In this document: positions 33,788 through 45,845 of the stretch, one piece after another
Layout: the number at the start of each line of letters is the position of its first letter
Numbering within the stretch: the first letter of the stretch is position 1
Assembly (NCBI RefSeq): GCF_022965805.1
Contig: NC_133105.1
Span: 24,438,978-24,502,977, forward strand
DNA: 64,000 nucleotides
Direction: 5' to 3'
Source: Primulina eburnea
Lineage: Eukaryota > Streptophyta > Magnoliopsida > Lamiales > Gesneriaceae
Made by a program: the position numbers and the translations under genes
Notes under the pieces: generated by a model
The model's database searches: none
Told to the model about the DNA's origin: nothing
The model's input: only the letters and a program-made list of their open reading frames with translations

Positions 33788-36434
33788 TGTAGAGCCCAAA
33801 TTCAGTACACGTAAAACCAATGCATTTATTTAATTGTTAAATTTTTTATTTAAGTTCAAAATAATTTTTAGTGGTGTGTGATTTATGAAATTGCATTATT
33901 TTAAATTATTTATGTTTATGTGACGCACATTAAAGTGTTTTCATGAGTTTCATATTTCAGGCGATTATTCGATGCAGGATCAAAGAAAATAGACCGGAGA
34001 CGATTTTTGCGATTTTAAAATGTGGTATTTTATTTTAAGTTATGATTGGAGCATTTTAAATCATTTATTAAGTATTTAGCCATTTAAAAGCCTAATTTAA
34101 TTATTAGGTGATTTTATGACTCTAAACTTTTAAAGAGTTGTCACATGTGCCTTTATTTTAATTAGAAGAGTTTTTGTAAAATTAGTGTGGGAATTATATT
34201 TTTAGTAGCATGTTAATTATTAATTAAGCAATTTATTTTCCTTAATTAAAACTCCTAATCCCCTCTCCACTATCAAAACACACGCACACGCACACACACT
34301 TATACACACGCACGCACACACTTATGTTTAACACACACAATTCTCCCTTCCATTTCATTTCATTTTTAAGAGAAAAACTTAGGGTTCTAAAGCTTTCAGT
34401 AGCCGCCCCTTTCTCTGCAAATTTTCCAGCAAGTTTTCGTCACTTTTCTTCAAGAAAATCGGGCCACTTTCGTCCCAGATCAACCCTCGCATCTTTCCCG
34501 TTTCGGTGTTGTCGTTTCGGTAACTTTAAATATCAAAAGGCATGTATAATCTTTTGTTTCTACATCAATCTTGTTATATTATATGTTCTTATGTTTATTA
34601 TGTTTAAAAATTCATGTATGTTGTGCAAACTTTTGAGCAAAAATGGTTGTCTCGCTTTTGAAATGATTTTTAGAACTAAAAACTCAAATTTGCTGTCATT
34701 TTAAATACTGCGACTTTTCGAATGATTTTCTGGAAAACTTTCAACATATCAAACGTAGAACTTTTTGATACCTTCGATTTGACAGTAAATTTGAAATTTT
34801 TGGATAAGAAATGAGTGAGTTATGATCCGTTTATGGAACTGCTCAAACTGAAATTTTCTGAAAATATGTTCTTGATGAATTCTTGAAGTTTATTTGTTGC
34901 AGGCTTTGTTGAAAACCGTTGGGTGATCGCTGCTACGTTTAAGTATTGATATATGATATTGGGATGAATTTTGGTGCTTCGTTTCGTGTCGATAAGCATT
35001 TGGTTGCATTAGAAGTCGAAGGAAACACTTTGGTGTTGAAATATCGTGTTCAAAACTTGAGTTGCTTTGTATGGTTTGCATTGTTGTTTTGAGGCGTCAT
35101 GGGAGTTTGAATCATTGTCATAGCGTCCTAGGATGGGTCTCGAGGTGTTGGTTCATGGTCCGTATGATTAAATTAGGAGGATTAAGCCGCAAGTGTAGTG
35201 AATTCCATTGGTTTACAATTCATGTAGGTACATGGACCGGGACCTGGACCCTAACACGGAGTTCGTGCCCTTGTTTCTTTCGAAGTGTGAATTTTCAGCG
35301 TCTACCCGGACCCTTACACGCGGTCCGTGTCCTCAAAAAAATTATATTTTTTTAGGGGTTGATTTGGAGTTTGATGTCATGATTTAGTACGATAATTAAA
35401 CGAGGTAAAGTCCTGAGAGATTTAGAACGACATAAGAAATTGGTCATTTTGGTTGTGAGCATGACCAATACGTCTAAGTTATTAAAGATAAGTGTTTGAA
35501 TCATGTTAGTACGTGCAGCAGTGGCCCCAAGCGAGATCCAACGAATCCCTCGACACCAAGTAAGTATATTCGACGTGCAAAAGAAAATATTTTAAGTTTT
35601 TGAGGTATGCTAAATGTCTTTTGACCAATTATAAACGGGTATGGAAGTCGCAGAACGTGTCCGAGGATCTCTCCAACTATGAACGAGTTTGGAAGTCGGT
35701 GAACGTGGCCGATCACCTCTCCACCCCGGTAAAGAATGATCGGGTTTAGATCAGGATTGGAAAGCGATAAAGCATGACCTGGGACAAATCCACCCGATAA
35801 AGCATGACCAGGGATCTCATGTATGTGGTAGTGGATTTTCCCTGCTAGCTCAGTACTGTTGTTTAGTCTGATCAAACACATCTATGTATGGGTCACTTGC
35901 TTTGAAACATATCTCTACGTAAAATGATGAATTTTATGCATGTTCAAGTATGTATGATGAAAGTATGTCTATGAAAAGTTTTACATTGATGGCACGTCTA
36001 TGATTGTGTTATTATTTTCAAGTTTCAGGTATGTACGCTCTACTATAAAGGTGCATGTGGTTTTATTACGTATTATTTGTTATATCCAGTTTATACGTGT
36101 TGAGTCTTTAGACTCACTAGACTTGATCGATGCAGGTGAGGATGACTTTGAGGAGACGAGGGGTGGAGACCAATGAGCCGGCTTGGACTGAGCAGGAGGA
36201 TAAACCCGAGGACCGTCCATGTTTTAAGACTTTATGCATGTTCAAATACTTTGATTTCACATTTTTGTTTTCGATGTTTAAACAAGTATTTTTAGCAAAC
36301 TTTATTTGTGATATTTTGTTGCAAATAATTTTGGATGAATGGCTTAGTGTTATTGCAGTTTGAAGATTTATTTTGTATTTAAAAAAATTTTATTTACGCA
36401 AATTTTAAAGTTGTTCAAAATACGGTACGTTACA
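33788..36434 (+). repeat. Solo LTR A2 (gypsy-type), TSD GATGG
   Basis: Begins TGTAGAGCCC and ends ACGTTACA, 2647 bp, with GATGG duplicated at 33783-33787 and 36435-36439. It carries the GAGTC-TTTA-GACTC palindrome and TCGATGCAGGTGAGGATGA block at 36101-36144. No coding potential beyond short chance frames. It lies inside LTR X. Confidence 0.93.
34277..34323. repeat. CA-rich microsatellite near the probable transcription start of LTR A2
   Basis: An ACACACGCACACGCACACACAC-like imperfect dinucleotide run. A similar CA run lies at 19184 in LTR X and as (TG)n at 60474 in LTR A3, always at the same relative place. Confidence 0.8.
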
Positions 36435-37650
36435 GATGGTACATGACTCACAGGGTAGTTTAGGTATGAAAAGTCCATGATTAAAATTTGTGAAGAAAAT
36501 ATTAAATTTGGAATTAATTCGGGTTTAAAATGTTTCACGGTTTAGTTATTATATAATTAAATCAAAAGGCTCGGGTGTACGTCTATGAATAATGATAGAA
36601 ATCAAATTTAAGCTTATATGATGATTTGGGATAGGCTCGAGTCAATAAAAGTAAGAAAAAGTGAAAATCTGGAATTTTGGAGTCCAATGGTAAAATGATC
36701 ACTTTGCGTCTCGAGTAGTACGAAAGGTCTAGCAGTGTCCCGAAGATTTATAATACATGATAAATGATATTCTAAAACGTTTATGATGAGAATATTGGAT
36801 TTTATAATGTATGCTAAAACTGTTTAATTTTTCCCGATAAATACTATTTTATAAATTTTGAAGGATACGATATATTACGAATAAAAAGGAAAGAAAATAT
36901 TTTGAAGGATGTGAATTGACTGTGACAAACATGATATGATTGGGGATATAATGAGAGAGAAGGCCCTAGATGGAGCCTGACGATCGTATTTCCACTTTTG
37001 CCTGAGGACCCAGTGACGAAAGTTACTGTTGGCCCGCCCCATGTACAACGGTGAGCTAAAACTGATCAATCAACCACATGATGATATGATTACATCTAGT
37101 CACTTTCAAGGATCAAAATTTACCCAAAAATGATATACGATGATAAAAAGCTTATTGAATTAATGATTTATGATATGATATATGATTACGAGTTTTTTAC
37201 GCCAACTTATTTTCTTAAAAGATTATTTTAGAGCTGCGTGTGCATGTATATGTATTATTTGTTACGAATGTTTAGAACGTCATGAGTCATTAGACTCACT
37301 GAGTTTGGATGATCCCAGGCAATGATGATTTTGAGCAAGGCGCTGATGTTTGAGTGGATCGAGTCCGACAATACACTCCTGAGGGACTTTATTTTCATCA
37401 CTAGATTAAGACTTAAAGTTTGAAGTAAATATTTTGAGGATTATTTATTTAAAGATTTTATACTTTATTTTGAAGCTTAGTCGTTAGATTATTTCAAAAT
37501 TGAAGTACGATTTTGTGGTTGACGATTTACGTTTTTTTATGAAATTGAGTTTTTAAATATTATTTTTATGTTGGAGGGTTTTGAGGATATAAACAATGTT
37601 TATGAAAAAAATTCTTAGTATTTTTAAAGTTAAAATTAAGGGACGTTTCA
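36435..37650 (+). repeat. LTR X, third segment and 3' terminus
   Basis: Matches B1 and B2 in reverse complement (GGTAAAATGATCACTTTG near 36690; GAGTCATTAGACTCACTGAG near 37292) and ends GGGACGTTTCA at 37650. It ends the nested gypsy element that began before 18672. Confidence 0.7.
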
Positions 37651-38449
37651 ATTTATGCCTCCACATACTTCTTCCACTTCTTAATACTTATTTCTTGCGC
37701 AATTCCGCTATGAGATAATAACTATGTTACTACGAATATGAAAGAATATAAAAACCATTATAATTAAAATAAATATAACTCCAAACCAAAAATAATAATC
37801 AGGTCCTCCTACTTGGGTAGACTAAATCAGTTTCCAGATAAATAGATAAAATTTTCGTAGATTACTATATATATGTGCGCGTGTGTGTGTCTGCAATTTT
37901 TCCAACTTTAAACCTTCAAGGTATTCAAAATTAGTTAATTTATAAATTTCCATATATATAATGTCATATTAAAACTATCAGCTCAAAAATCTAAATAAGT
38001 AATTATATATTATTATTGATAATATATAAAATTTGCCAAGTGTTTCAACGGTTCTAATTAATTTTTTCTAAACATAAAAATATCAGTTAATATATTTTAA
38101 ACTATGATACATATTTACTTTTATACATAAGTAAACATTAAACTGCTCAGGTAGATGATATAACTTCATATTGTGATATTTTTCCCCTCTAAAACATTTT
38201 GTTTTTCTTAGTTACATGACATTAATTAATATTTTTTCTCCTATATTCATATCTAAATACTGTTACATTCTTTGTCTAAAAAGTTTACATAATTCTGTTA
38301 ATTTTAGCTTCTTCTAAAATCTATATGCGGTTGTCAATCCTTTTCTTATTAATCATACATATATTTTTTTTTAAATTGGATAAGAACATGAATTCTTTTC
38401 ATAATGAAACTATTACACACGTCTTTAAAATTGTCCTATTGTTTATAAC
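37651..38449. other. AT-rich intergenic sequence
   Basis: No gene or element edge recognised. There is a short TATATATATGTGCGCGTGTG run near 37866. Confidence 0.5.
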
Positions 38450-38454
38450 AATGT

Positions 38455-39485
38455 TGTTTTAAACTAAATTTCAGTGATTCAACAAACTAAACTTCGAAAC
38501 ATATTTGTATAAACTGATCAAAGGCAACGTAGCAACGAGCTAACTGATCTAATGCCACTAGCTGAAGATTAATGAGTACCAACTATAAATTATACACGTC
38601 TTCAGCTGAAGAGGAAATATAACTGATTGATCGGTTGGGAACTGATCAGTTGAATCAAATCAGTTGTGAGTATTTCAGCAAAGTATCTTTCAGCTGATCC
38701 TTCAACTGTACATCTCATCAGTTGAGAACGACAACCGACAAATAGTACAAACATACTGCAACTAGTAGTGGGACGCCGTATTTCAGAGATTGCAGTGTAC
38801 GAATGTCAGAAGATATCGACATGGCAATCAACGGATATAAAGATTCAAAAGATATTTAATATTACCTTTGAGGGAGAAGCCTAAAAATAGGTGAAGAGGG
38901 CAGCTGAGAAAAATAATACACGAACTACTATTCTATTCAAGCTTGTTGTCACTCTACTAAAATCACAACTCGCATTCATATATTAAAGCTCACTCTTATC
39001 AGACTTATCAGTAGCATTCATGGCTACCTTTACGAGCTTATTAGCATCTTAAAATCTTTGTTAGATTTATAATCAAGTTGTGTTGTATTCAGTCACGTAC
39101 TGTAAAGCTTTTGTGAACTAAGAGTTTCAGTTTGGCAGTGTTAAGTCCAAACTGAAGTGGGTCAATACAACGTTTGTATTCGATCAAAGTCTTTTAGTAG
39201 AAATCCTATCTTTGTGATAGAAGGGGTGACGTATGAGTTGTTCTATTCTCCGAACATCCAGAAACAAATCGTGTGCATTTCATTTCAGTTACTATCTACT
39301 ATTCTATCTTTAGTCAGTTTACTTCCGCAACTGATATTCAGTTAAACTGATTGTTATCGATTGACAAGATACCGAGTGTCAGTTTCTCACTAAACTGAAC
39401 CCTTTATACGAAAAGAATACATAATCAGTGAGTGTTTATTAAACCCCCCTTCTAAACGCTTATCACCTACTCACCGATCCTTTCA
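38455..39485 (+). repeat. 5' LTR of the plus-strand copia element
   Basis: TGTTTTAAAC ... ATCCTTTCA, 1031 bp. It is aligned with the 3' LTR, which starts TGTTGGAAAG. Confidence 0.9.
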
Positions 39486-39514
39486 AGTGGTATCACCGAT
39501 CCTTTCAAGTGGTA
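39471..39514. repeat. 22-bp tandem duplication across the LTR/PBS junction
   Basis: The unit TCACCGATCCTTTCAAGTGG plus TA occurs twice (39471-39492 and 39493-39514). It duplicates the last bases of U5 and the first bases of the PBS. Confidence 0.92.
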
Positions 39515-39522
39515 TCAGAGCA
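39510..39522 (+). other. Primer binding site for initiator tRNA-Met
   Basis: TGGTATCAGAGCA, the complete PBS. An incomplete copy (TGGTATCA) precedes it because of the 22-bp duplication. Confidence 0.93.
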
Positions 39523-39564
39523 GTTGTATCTTGTCTCAGAATATCTATACTCAAAATATTCATC

Positions 39565-41560
39565 ATGTCTTCCTTCAACAAGATCCCAATGTTTTCCAGA
39601 GAAGACTTCGATGATTGGAAAATCAGGATGCAGGCTCACTTAGCTGCACAAGAAGATGATATGTGGTACGTCATTACTGACGGACCAATGAAAATTCTGA
39701 AAACCAACACAGCAGTTGAAATCACCGAGGGGGCACCTCAAAGAATTGAAAATCTCAGAGATGAATGGACTGCTGAGGACAAACGAAAAGAAAATCTGGA
39801 CAATGTAGCAAATGACATACTTTACAAAACACTGGACAAAGTAACGTTCAGTAAAATCAAAATGTGCAAGACAGTCAAAGAGATTTGGGAGAAGCTGATC
39901 CAGCTTTGCGAAGGGAATGAACAGACCAAAGAGAATAAAATTTCAGTTGCTATTCAAAGGTTTGACAATATCAAAATGAGAGCTGGTGAAACGATGCATG
40001 AATATGATGAAAGAACCAGCTGCATCATCAATGAATTAAATACACTTGGAAAAGTGTATACAAACAAAGAATTTGCCTTAAGGGTAATCAAAGGTCTTCC
40101 CAAGGAGTGGGACGTAAAGACCATGGCAATTAGGGAATCCAAGGATCTGAACAAAGTTGAGTTTCATGATCTATTTGCTGATCTAAAGGCATATAAGTTC
40201 GAGTTACAAACTCGAGAAGGAGAACCCTCTACTCCATCAGTCTCAACTGCCCTAGCTACTGTTAGAACAGAACCAACTGGTTCAGTAGAGAAAGTTGCTG
40301 ATCAACTAAGCAATGATGCCATGTCATTGTTCATCAAAAAGTTCGGAAAATTTATGAGGAAAATCAGGGAAACTTCCAGAAGCACTATAAGAGAGGAATT
40401 CCAAAAAGTAAACAAACGCTTGCTACAACTGTGGCAAACCCGGTCACTTCATTGCGACTATACCAAACCCAAGAAGGACAGTCAATGCTCAACTGAAAGA
40501 AATAAGAAGTCTTATGAGCACAAGAGGAGACCCAAGGATTAGAAGAAGTCCTTCCGGAAGAAGCATGAGGTGCTCTTAGCTGAAGAGAGCAAATCAAAAT
40601 GGGCTGAAACTGACAGCGAAGAGTCAGAGCCAGAGACCTCGTGCAGTTCCAGTGATAGTGAAGAGGAATTGAAATGTATAATGGCTGGTGATACAGAACT
40701 GGAGTCAAGAAGTCAACATGTATTTGACTTTAGCTCAACTGATTTCACCAGAGAAAAACTCATTTCAACTCTGCATGACATGGTTAGTGAGTATTATAAG
40801 CTTGCCTTATCATTTGAGAAGGATAGAGCAAAGCAAAATGATCCCATGGACAATAAAGCTACAACTGATGTATTAGTTGATGTGTTGAGTTTTAAAGGGG
40901 AAATTACTGAGCTCAACGCTGAAAGAAGCAGGAATCAATCAATGATTCAAAAGTTAATGCTTGAAAATTCAAAGCAAACTGAGCTTATTCAGGCTTGGAA
41001 CAAATCATCTATTGCATTAACTGATATACAGAACTCACAAAAATCAGTTACTGATAAAACTGGTTTAGGGTTCAGTAACCAAGATGAAATATCTTCCAAT
41101 GTTACTCAACCGAAACTGAATATTGATAAAGGGAAATACATTCACTTTGTCAAATAAGTCGCGGTAAAAAAACAAACAGAGCCAAGTAAACTGGTTGAAG
41201 AGCCTACTGAAAATACGAACAAGACTAAAAGATATGGTATTGGTTATGGCCCAAAGGTTTTAGCTGACTCGAGCAGTCAGTCATCAAAAAAATTCAGCAG
41301 GAATCATTCAAATGGCTACTCCAATTACTATAACAATAAGCCGGTTAAGAAAAGATATTGGCCGAACAATCAGTTGAACAGAGCCAAATCACATGTTGTT
41401 TCACCTGCACACTACACATCAAGCACACACAGATCGAGAAATACCATATGGAATACAGCAACTTGACAGTCATTTAAACTGATCCAAATCTGGGTTCCTA
41501 AAGGACTAATCAGTTTTGGACCCAAATGGAAAGGGTACCAGAAATTATATCTTGTGTGTG
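39565..41560 (+). pseudogene. gag: gag of the plus-strand copia element
   Basis: The ATG at 39565 (MSSFNKIPMFSREDFDDWKIRM) starts a UBN2-type Gag. Around 40405-40455 two compensating frameshifts take the zinc knuckle out of frame; its codons (CYNCGKPGHFIA) are still readable in the +1 frame. In-frame stops occur at 40540-40542 (TAG) and 41155-41157 (TAA), after which homology continues (WVPKGLISFGPKW near 41490). The layout equals that of the gag at 7239-9260. No functional Gag is expected. Confidence 0.88.
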
Positions 41561-41561
41561 A

Positions 41562-43161
41562 TTGCAAGTAACAGGTACAAACAAGGACTCTATCTGGTAC
41601 TTGGATAGTGGATGCTCAAGACACATGACAGGAGATGCAAACTTTCTATCTCAACTGATCAGTTACACTAGACCAAACATCATTTTCGGAGATAATTCCA
41701 AAGGTAAAATTGTGGGTAAGGATAAGTTTATCCATGGTAACTTTATCATTAATGATGTTTTATTAGTTGAGAATCTTAAGTATAATCTTATTAGCATTAG
41801 TCAGTTATGCGATAATAGATTCTCAGTTCAGTTTGACAAACATTCATGTTCAGTCAAAGATGCAATTGATGAGGTCATACTAACTGGAAAAAGATGTGGA
41901 AACACTTACAAAGTCAGTTGGAGTGATCAACCTTATGCACCAGTATGTTTTATTGCTTCAAAATTTTCTAAAAATTGGTCGTGGCATAAAAGAATAAACA
42001 CCTGAATTTTAAATCTATTGCTTATCTGAGTAATCATGATCTTGTCACTGGTTTGCCCAAAATGGATTTTACCAAAGATAAAAATCAGCATGTCAGTTTG
42101 GTAAACAAGTTAAATATTCTTTTAAAAACAAGGGCAGTAAATCCTCTTCCCGATGCTTAGAGCTGTTACATATGGATCTATTTGGTCCAATACCTAGTCA
42201 TAGCTTAGGGGGAATGAAATACACCTTGGTAGTTGTAGACGATTTTTCAAAATTTACTTGGGTTATATTTCTCAAATCCAAAGACCAAACTAGTGCACAA
42301 CTGATCAAGCTTTTCAAAAGAATATTAAATAAGAAATCAGTTGGAATTTATAGAATCAGATCCGATCGAGGAACTGAATTCATCAATCAAATTCTTTCAA
42401 ATTTTTTAGAAAATACTAGAATTAAGCATTAGCTCTCAGCAGCTTGAACTCCTCAGAAAAATGGTGTAGCTGAGAGGAGAAATCGAACGCTTAAAGAAGC
42501 TGCTGGAACAATGCTTGCTGATTCTGGTATTTCTCAAAAGTTTTGGGCAGAGGCAATAAACACTGCGTGTTATACTCAGAACAGATTAATGATTAATAAG
42601 AATCATTTGAAAACACCTTATGAGATCTGGCATGGACGAAAAAGTGTGGTTTCTTACTTCAAAATATTCGGCTGCAGATGTTTTATTCTTGACAATGGAA
42701 AAAATCATTTAAAAGCCTTTGATGCCAAATCTGTAGAAGGAATATTTCTAGGATATTTGTCAGTTAGCAAGGCTTATAGAGTCTTTAACAAGAGCACATT
42801 AAATGTTGAAGAATATATACATATTGTTTTTGATGAATCTGTACTAACTGATAAGCCAACTAATCCAGTTGAGCTAGTTGATAAATTTACAGATATTAGT
42901 TTTGAAGATGATGATGAAGAAGAGAATCATATCCATCGAGACAATCTCCAAACACCTGAACCAGAAGTGTTGGATCAACCAGTTGAACAGGAAACTGTTA
43001 TTGATAATCAGTTGGAAGAGCCTATTGAAGATATTAAAATACCAACTGATACAACAACTGAAACTGAAGAAAACACCCAAGTGCAAACTGAAGCAGTTGC
43101 TAACTTGGAAACAACAAACGCTGAACTCAGATGGAAGAAATCACATCCTCTAGATTGGTAA
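41562..43161 (+). pseudogene. pol: protease and integrase of the plus-strand copia element
   Basis: Protease WYLDSGCSRHMTGD near 41588 and FGDNSKGKIVGKD near 41690. The pre-integrase His block follows at 41983. The rve core at 42172-42432 has MDLFGPIPSHSLGGMKYTLVVVDDFS and IRSDRGTEF. The integrase C-terminal part at 42511-43161 has FWAEAINTACYTQNR, FGCRCFILDNGKNH and GIFLGYLSVSKAYRVF. Frames are broken near 42003, 42110 and 42432. The acidic, Glu/Thr-rich linker after 42890 leads into the RT. Confidence 0.9.
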
Positions 43162-44757
43162 TAGGTAACCCATCTGATCCAGTGAGAACTAGAAATCAGA
43201 TGCTTAACTTATTTATTCACTCAGCCTTTGTATCACAATTGGAACCGAAGAAAACTGATGAAGCTCTTGCTGATCCTAACTGGATAAATGCAATGCAAGA
43301 GGAGCTGAATCAGTTTGTCCATAACAATGTCTGGAACTTAGTTCCAAGACCAGTTTCAAAAACTGTTATAGGTACAAAATGGGTGTACAGGAATAAATTG
43401 AACGAAGATGGTTCAGTTGTGCGCAACAAGACGAGACTGGTAGCACAAGGATATAGGCAAGAAGAAGGAATTGATTATGATAAAACATATGCACCAGTTG
43501 CAAGACTGGAAGCTATCAGAATATTCCTTGCCTACGCATCATTCAAAAATTTCAAAGTCTACCAAATGGACGTAAAGAGTGCATTCATAAATGGCCAGTT
43601 GCAAGAAGAAGTCTATCTTGAACAACCTCCAGGTTTTATCAAACATCTTCTTCCTGATCATGTCTACCATTTGAACAAAGCCTTATATGGTCTTAAACAA
43701 GCTCCAAGAGCTTGGTATGAAACTATCTCAAAATTTCTAACTGATCACGATTTTTCTATTGGATCAGTTAATAAGACATTGTTCAAATTTTCAAAGAATG
43801 ATCACATTCTACTAGTTTAAATTTATGTTGATGACATCATATTTGGGTCAACTAACCCCAAATTATGCGAGAAATTTGCTAAGTTGATGCAGGAAAAATT
43901 CGAAATGAACATGATGGGTGAACTGACATTCTTTCTTGGACTACAACTGAAGCAACTGGAGACAAGGACTTTTATAAGTCAGACTAAATACATGAAGGAG
44001 TTGCTGAAAATTTTTTGAATGGAATCGTGTTCAGCTGCAAATACTCCCATGAGCTCATCAGTAAAACTGGACACTGATCAAGGGGGAATATCAGTCGAGA
44101 CGACACTTTACAGAGGCTTAATAGGTTCATTATTGTACCTAACTGCTAGTCTTCCTGATATTGTATTTGCTGTCTGTATGTGTGCTAGATTAAACCCTAA
44201 GCAATCACATTTTTCAGCTGCCAAGCGTATTTTTAAATATCTTAAGGGCACACAAAATGTTGGGTTATGGTATTCTAAAGACTCTTTCATTTAGTTGGAT
44301 ATTCAGATGCATATTATGCAAGATGTAAGCTTGATCGTAAAAGTACAAGTGGATCGTGTCAGTTTCTAGGAGACGGACTCATCTCTTGGTTCAGCAAGAA
44401 GCAAACATCCATAGCAACTTCCACAATGAAGCAGAATATCTTGCTGCTGGAAGCTGCTGTGCTCAACTGCTCTGGGTTCAGCAACAACTGAGAGATTATG
44501 GAGTTGATGCTCAAGAATCGCCCATATTCTGGGATAATACAAGCACGATTGTCATTACTTATAATCCAGTTCTTCACTCGATGACCAAACATATAGATGT
44601 CAGACCTCACTTCATCAGAGATCATACCTTGAAGAAGGACATCAGACTGGAATACGTCTCAACTGAGCAGCAAGAAGCTGATATCTTCACCAAACCATTG
44701 CTCGAGACTAAGTTTTCTCATTTTCGCAATATATTTGGTTTAATTGATTTGTCCTAA
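43131..44757 (+). pseudogene. pol: reverse transcriptase and RNase H of the plus-strand copia element
   Basis: RT motifs: [20 protein letters not shown] near 43291, [44 protein letters not shown] and [15 protein letters not shown] single TAA at 43818-43820 directly precedes the catalytic IYVDDIIFGSTN. The same frame has another stop (TGA) at 44016-44018. RNase H begins near 44296 (GYSDAYYARCKLDRKSTSG) and is shifted twice before 44356-44757 (EAEYLAAGSCCAQLLWVQQQL ... HIDVRPHFIRDH). Unlike the element at 2805, the full RT and RNase H region is still present. Confidence 0.9.
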
Positions 44758-45044
44758 CCAATTTGTGATGTTAATATATCAGTTGTTAACTCATCTGTCA
44801 GTTAAGTTCTTATCAATTATTATGTTCAGTTCGTTTTATCCATTTAAACTTCAACTGATGTCAGTTAATCTTTTGTCAGTTAATTTTTATTAGTTATTCC
44901 TTGTCGACTGATGAGATTAAACCATACAGGAAAATAAAAGAAAAAGATGAACTAAAATATTCTTTTATTCACTTAAAGAAGCTGATACGAATTACATTAT
45001 GCAACCCTCCTGAACAAAAGCTCTCCACTTAGCCATCCACTGTC

Positions 45045-45386
45045 TTATATCTCCAGGGAAGTCTTGAGGAAGCTGTCAGACTCAGCTATGAGCTCTAGGA
45101 TTCTTCTCTCCTTGTAGAGCATCAGCTCGTAAATATGGTCTGGTTCGAAAATGCTCACCGCATAAGCAACGTGCAAGCGCTCTCGATATTTCTCAAGTGT
45201 CTCCAACAAAATGGGGGTGGTAGCCATCTCATTCTCTCAGAGAAACTGGAGTTCTTGCAGGTCCTCCCAGTAGCGAAGGATTTGATGAAAGACTTCATCT
45301 TCCATATCCAGTTTTCGCTTCTCCAAAGCGGCTTTCATAAAGTCTTCTGCCATATCTGGAGCCTTTGAACTGCTTGCATCTGCCAT
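45045..45386 (-). pseudogene. Antisense additional ORF inside the copia element (one in-frame TGA)
   Basis: The minus-strand ATG at 45386 opens 113 codons in one frame, broken only by a TGA at codon 50 (45237-45239; the natural codon may have been TGG). The product is small, charged and helical-looking (KAPDMAEDFMKAALEKRK, DEVFHQILRYWEDLQELQ, TPILLETLEKYRERLH, YELMLYKERRILELIAESD). I do not recognise the family. It lies between RNase H and the sense extra ORF and points the opposite way to the element. A TATA-like box lies about 50 bp upstream of its ATG. One stop in 113 codons, against many lesions in pol, fits a real gene that decayed. Confidence 0.6.
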
Positions 45387-45845
45387 TTTAGCGGTAAATA
45401 TTACTTACTGATATTTGCGACTAACTGAGCTACTCTTATTTATAGCCCAGGGTCAAGGAAGATGAAAGGACAACGTCATTACGGCAGACGATCCATCTGC
45501 TAAGCATCAGATTTATCATGATTTATCATGCTTAAATTCCTGTCTTTAATACATGCATGTATTAAGGGGGAATATTGGTTTAAAAGGTTAACTGAGAAGA
45601 GAATATTTAGGGAATTCTCAACTGAAAAGACTCAGTTTTTTAAATATGTACACACGCTTGCAGCACACGTGCACACATTTTTAAACTCAAATTTTTCAGG
45701 GACTGACACGTGTCCAATAATTCGAACAGTACGTACTTTAGTACTTTACCCGCTCCATTTCAGTTCTTCTTCCTTACGCTACTAAAAATTCTCAGAGTAA
45801 AAGCAAATTCAAGCATTCGTTTTCGCAGGAGATCATACAGTTAAG
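45387..45845. promoter_or_regulatory. Intergenic region between divergent antisense and sense extra ORFs
   Basis: 458 bp between the two ATGs. It holds the antisense TATA-like box on the left and, on the right, a leader-like segment before 45846 with CCATTTCAG and TTTTCGCAGGAG, which could be splice acceptors or an untranslated leader. Candidate bidirectional promoter; not provable from sequence. Confidence 0.4.
45436..45447 (-). promoter_or_regulatory. TATA-like box for the antisense ORF
   Basis: Minus-strand reading GGGCTATAAATAAG, about 50 bp upstream of the ATG at 45386. The plus strand here reads CTTATTTATAGCCC. The fit to the plant TATA consensus is good; function is inferred. Confidence 0.5.
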
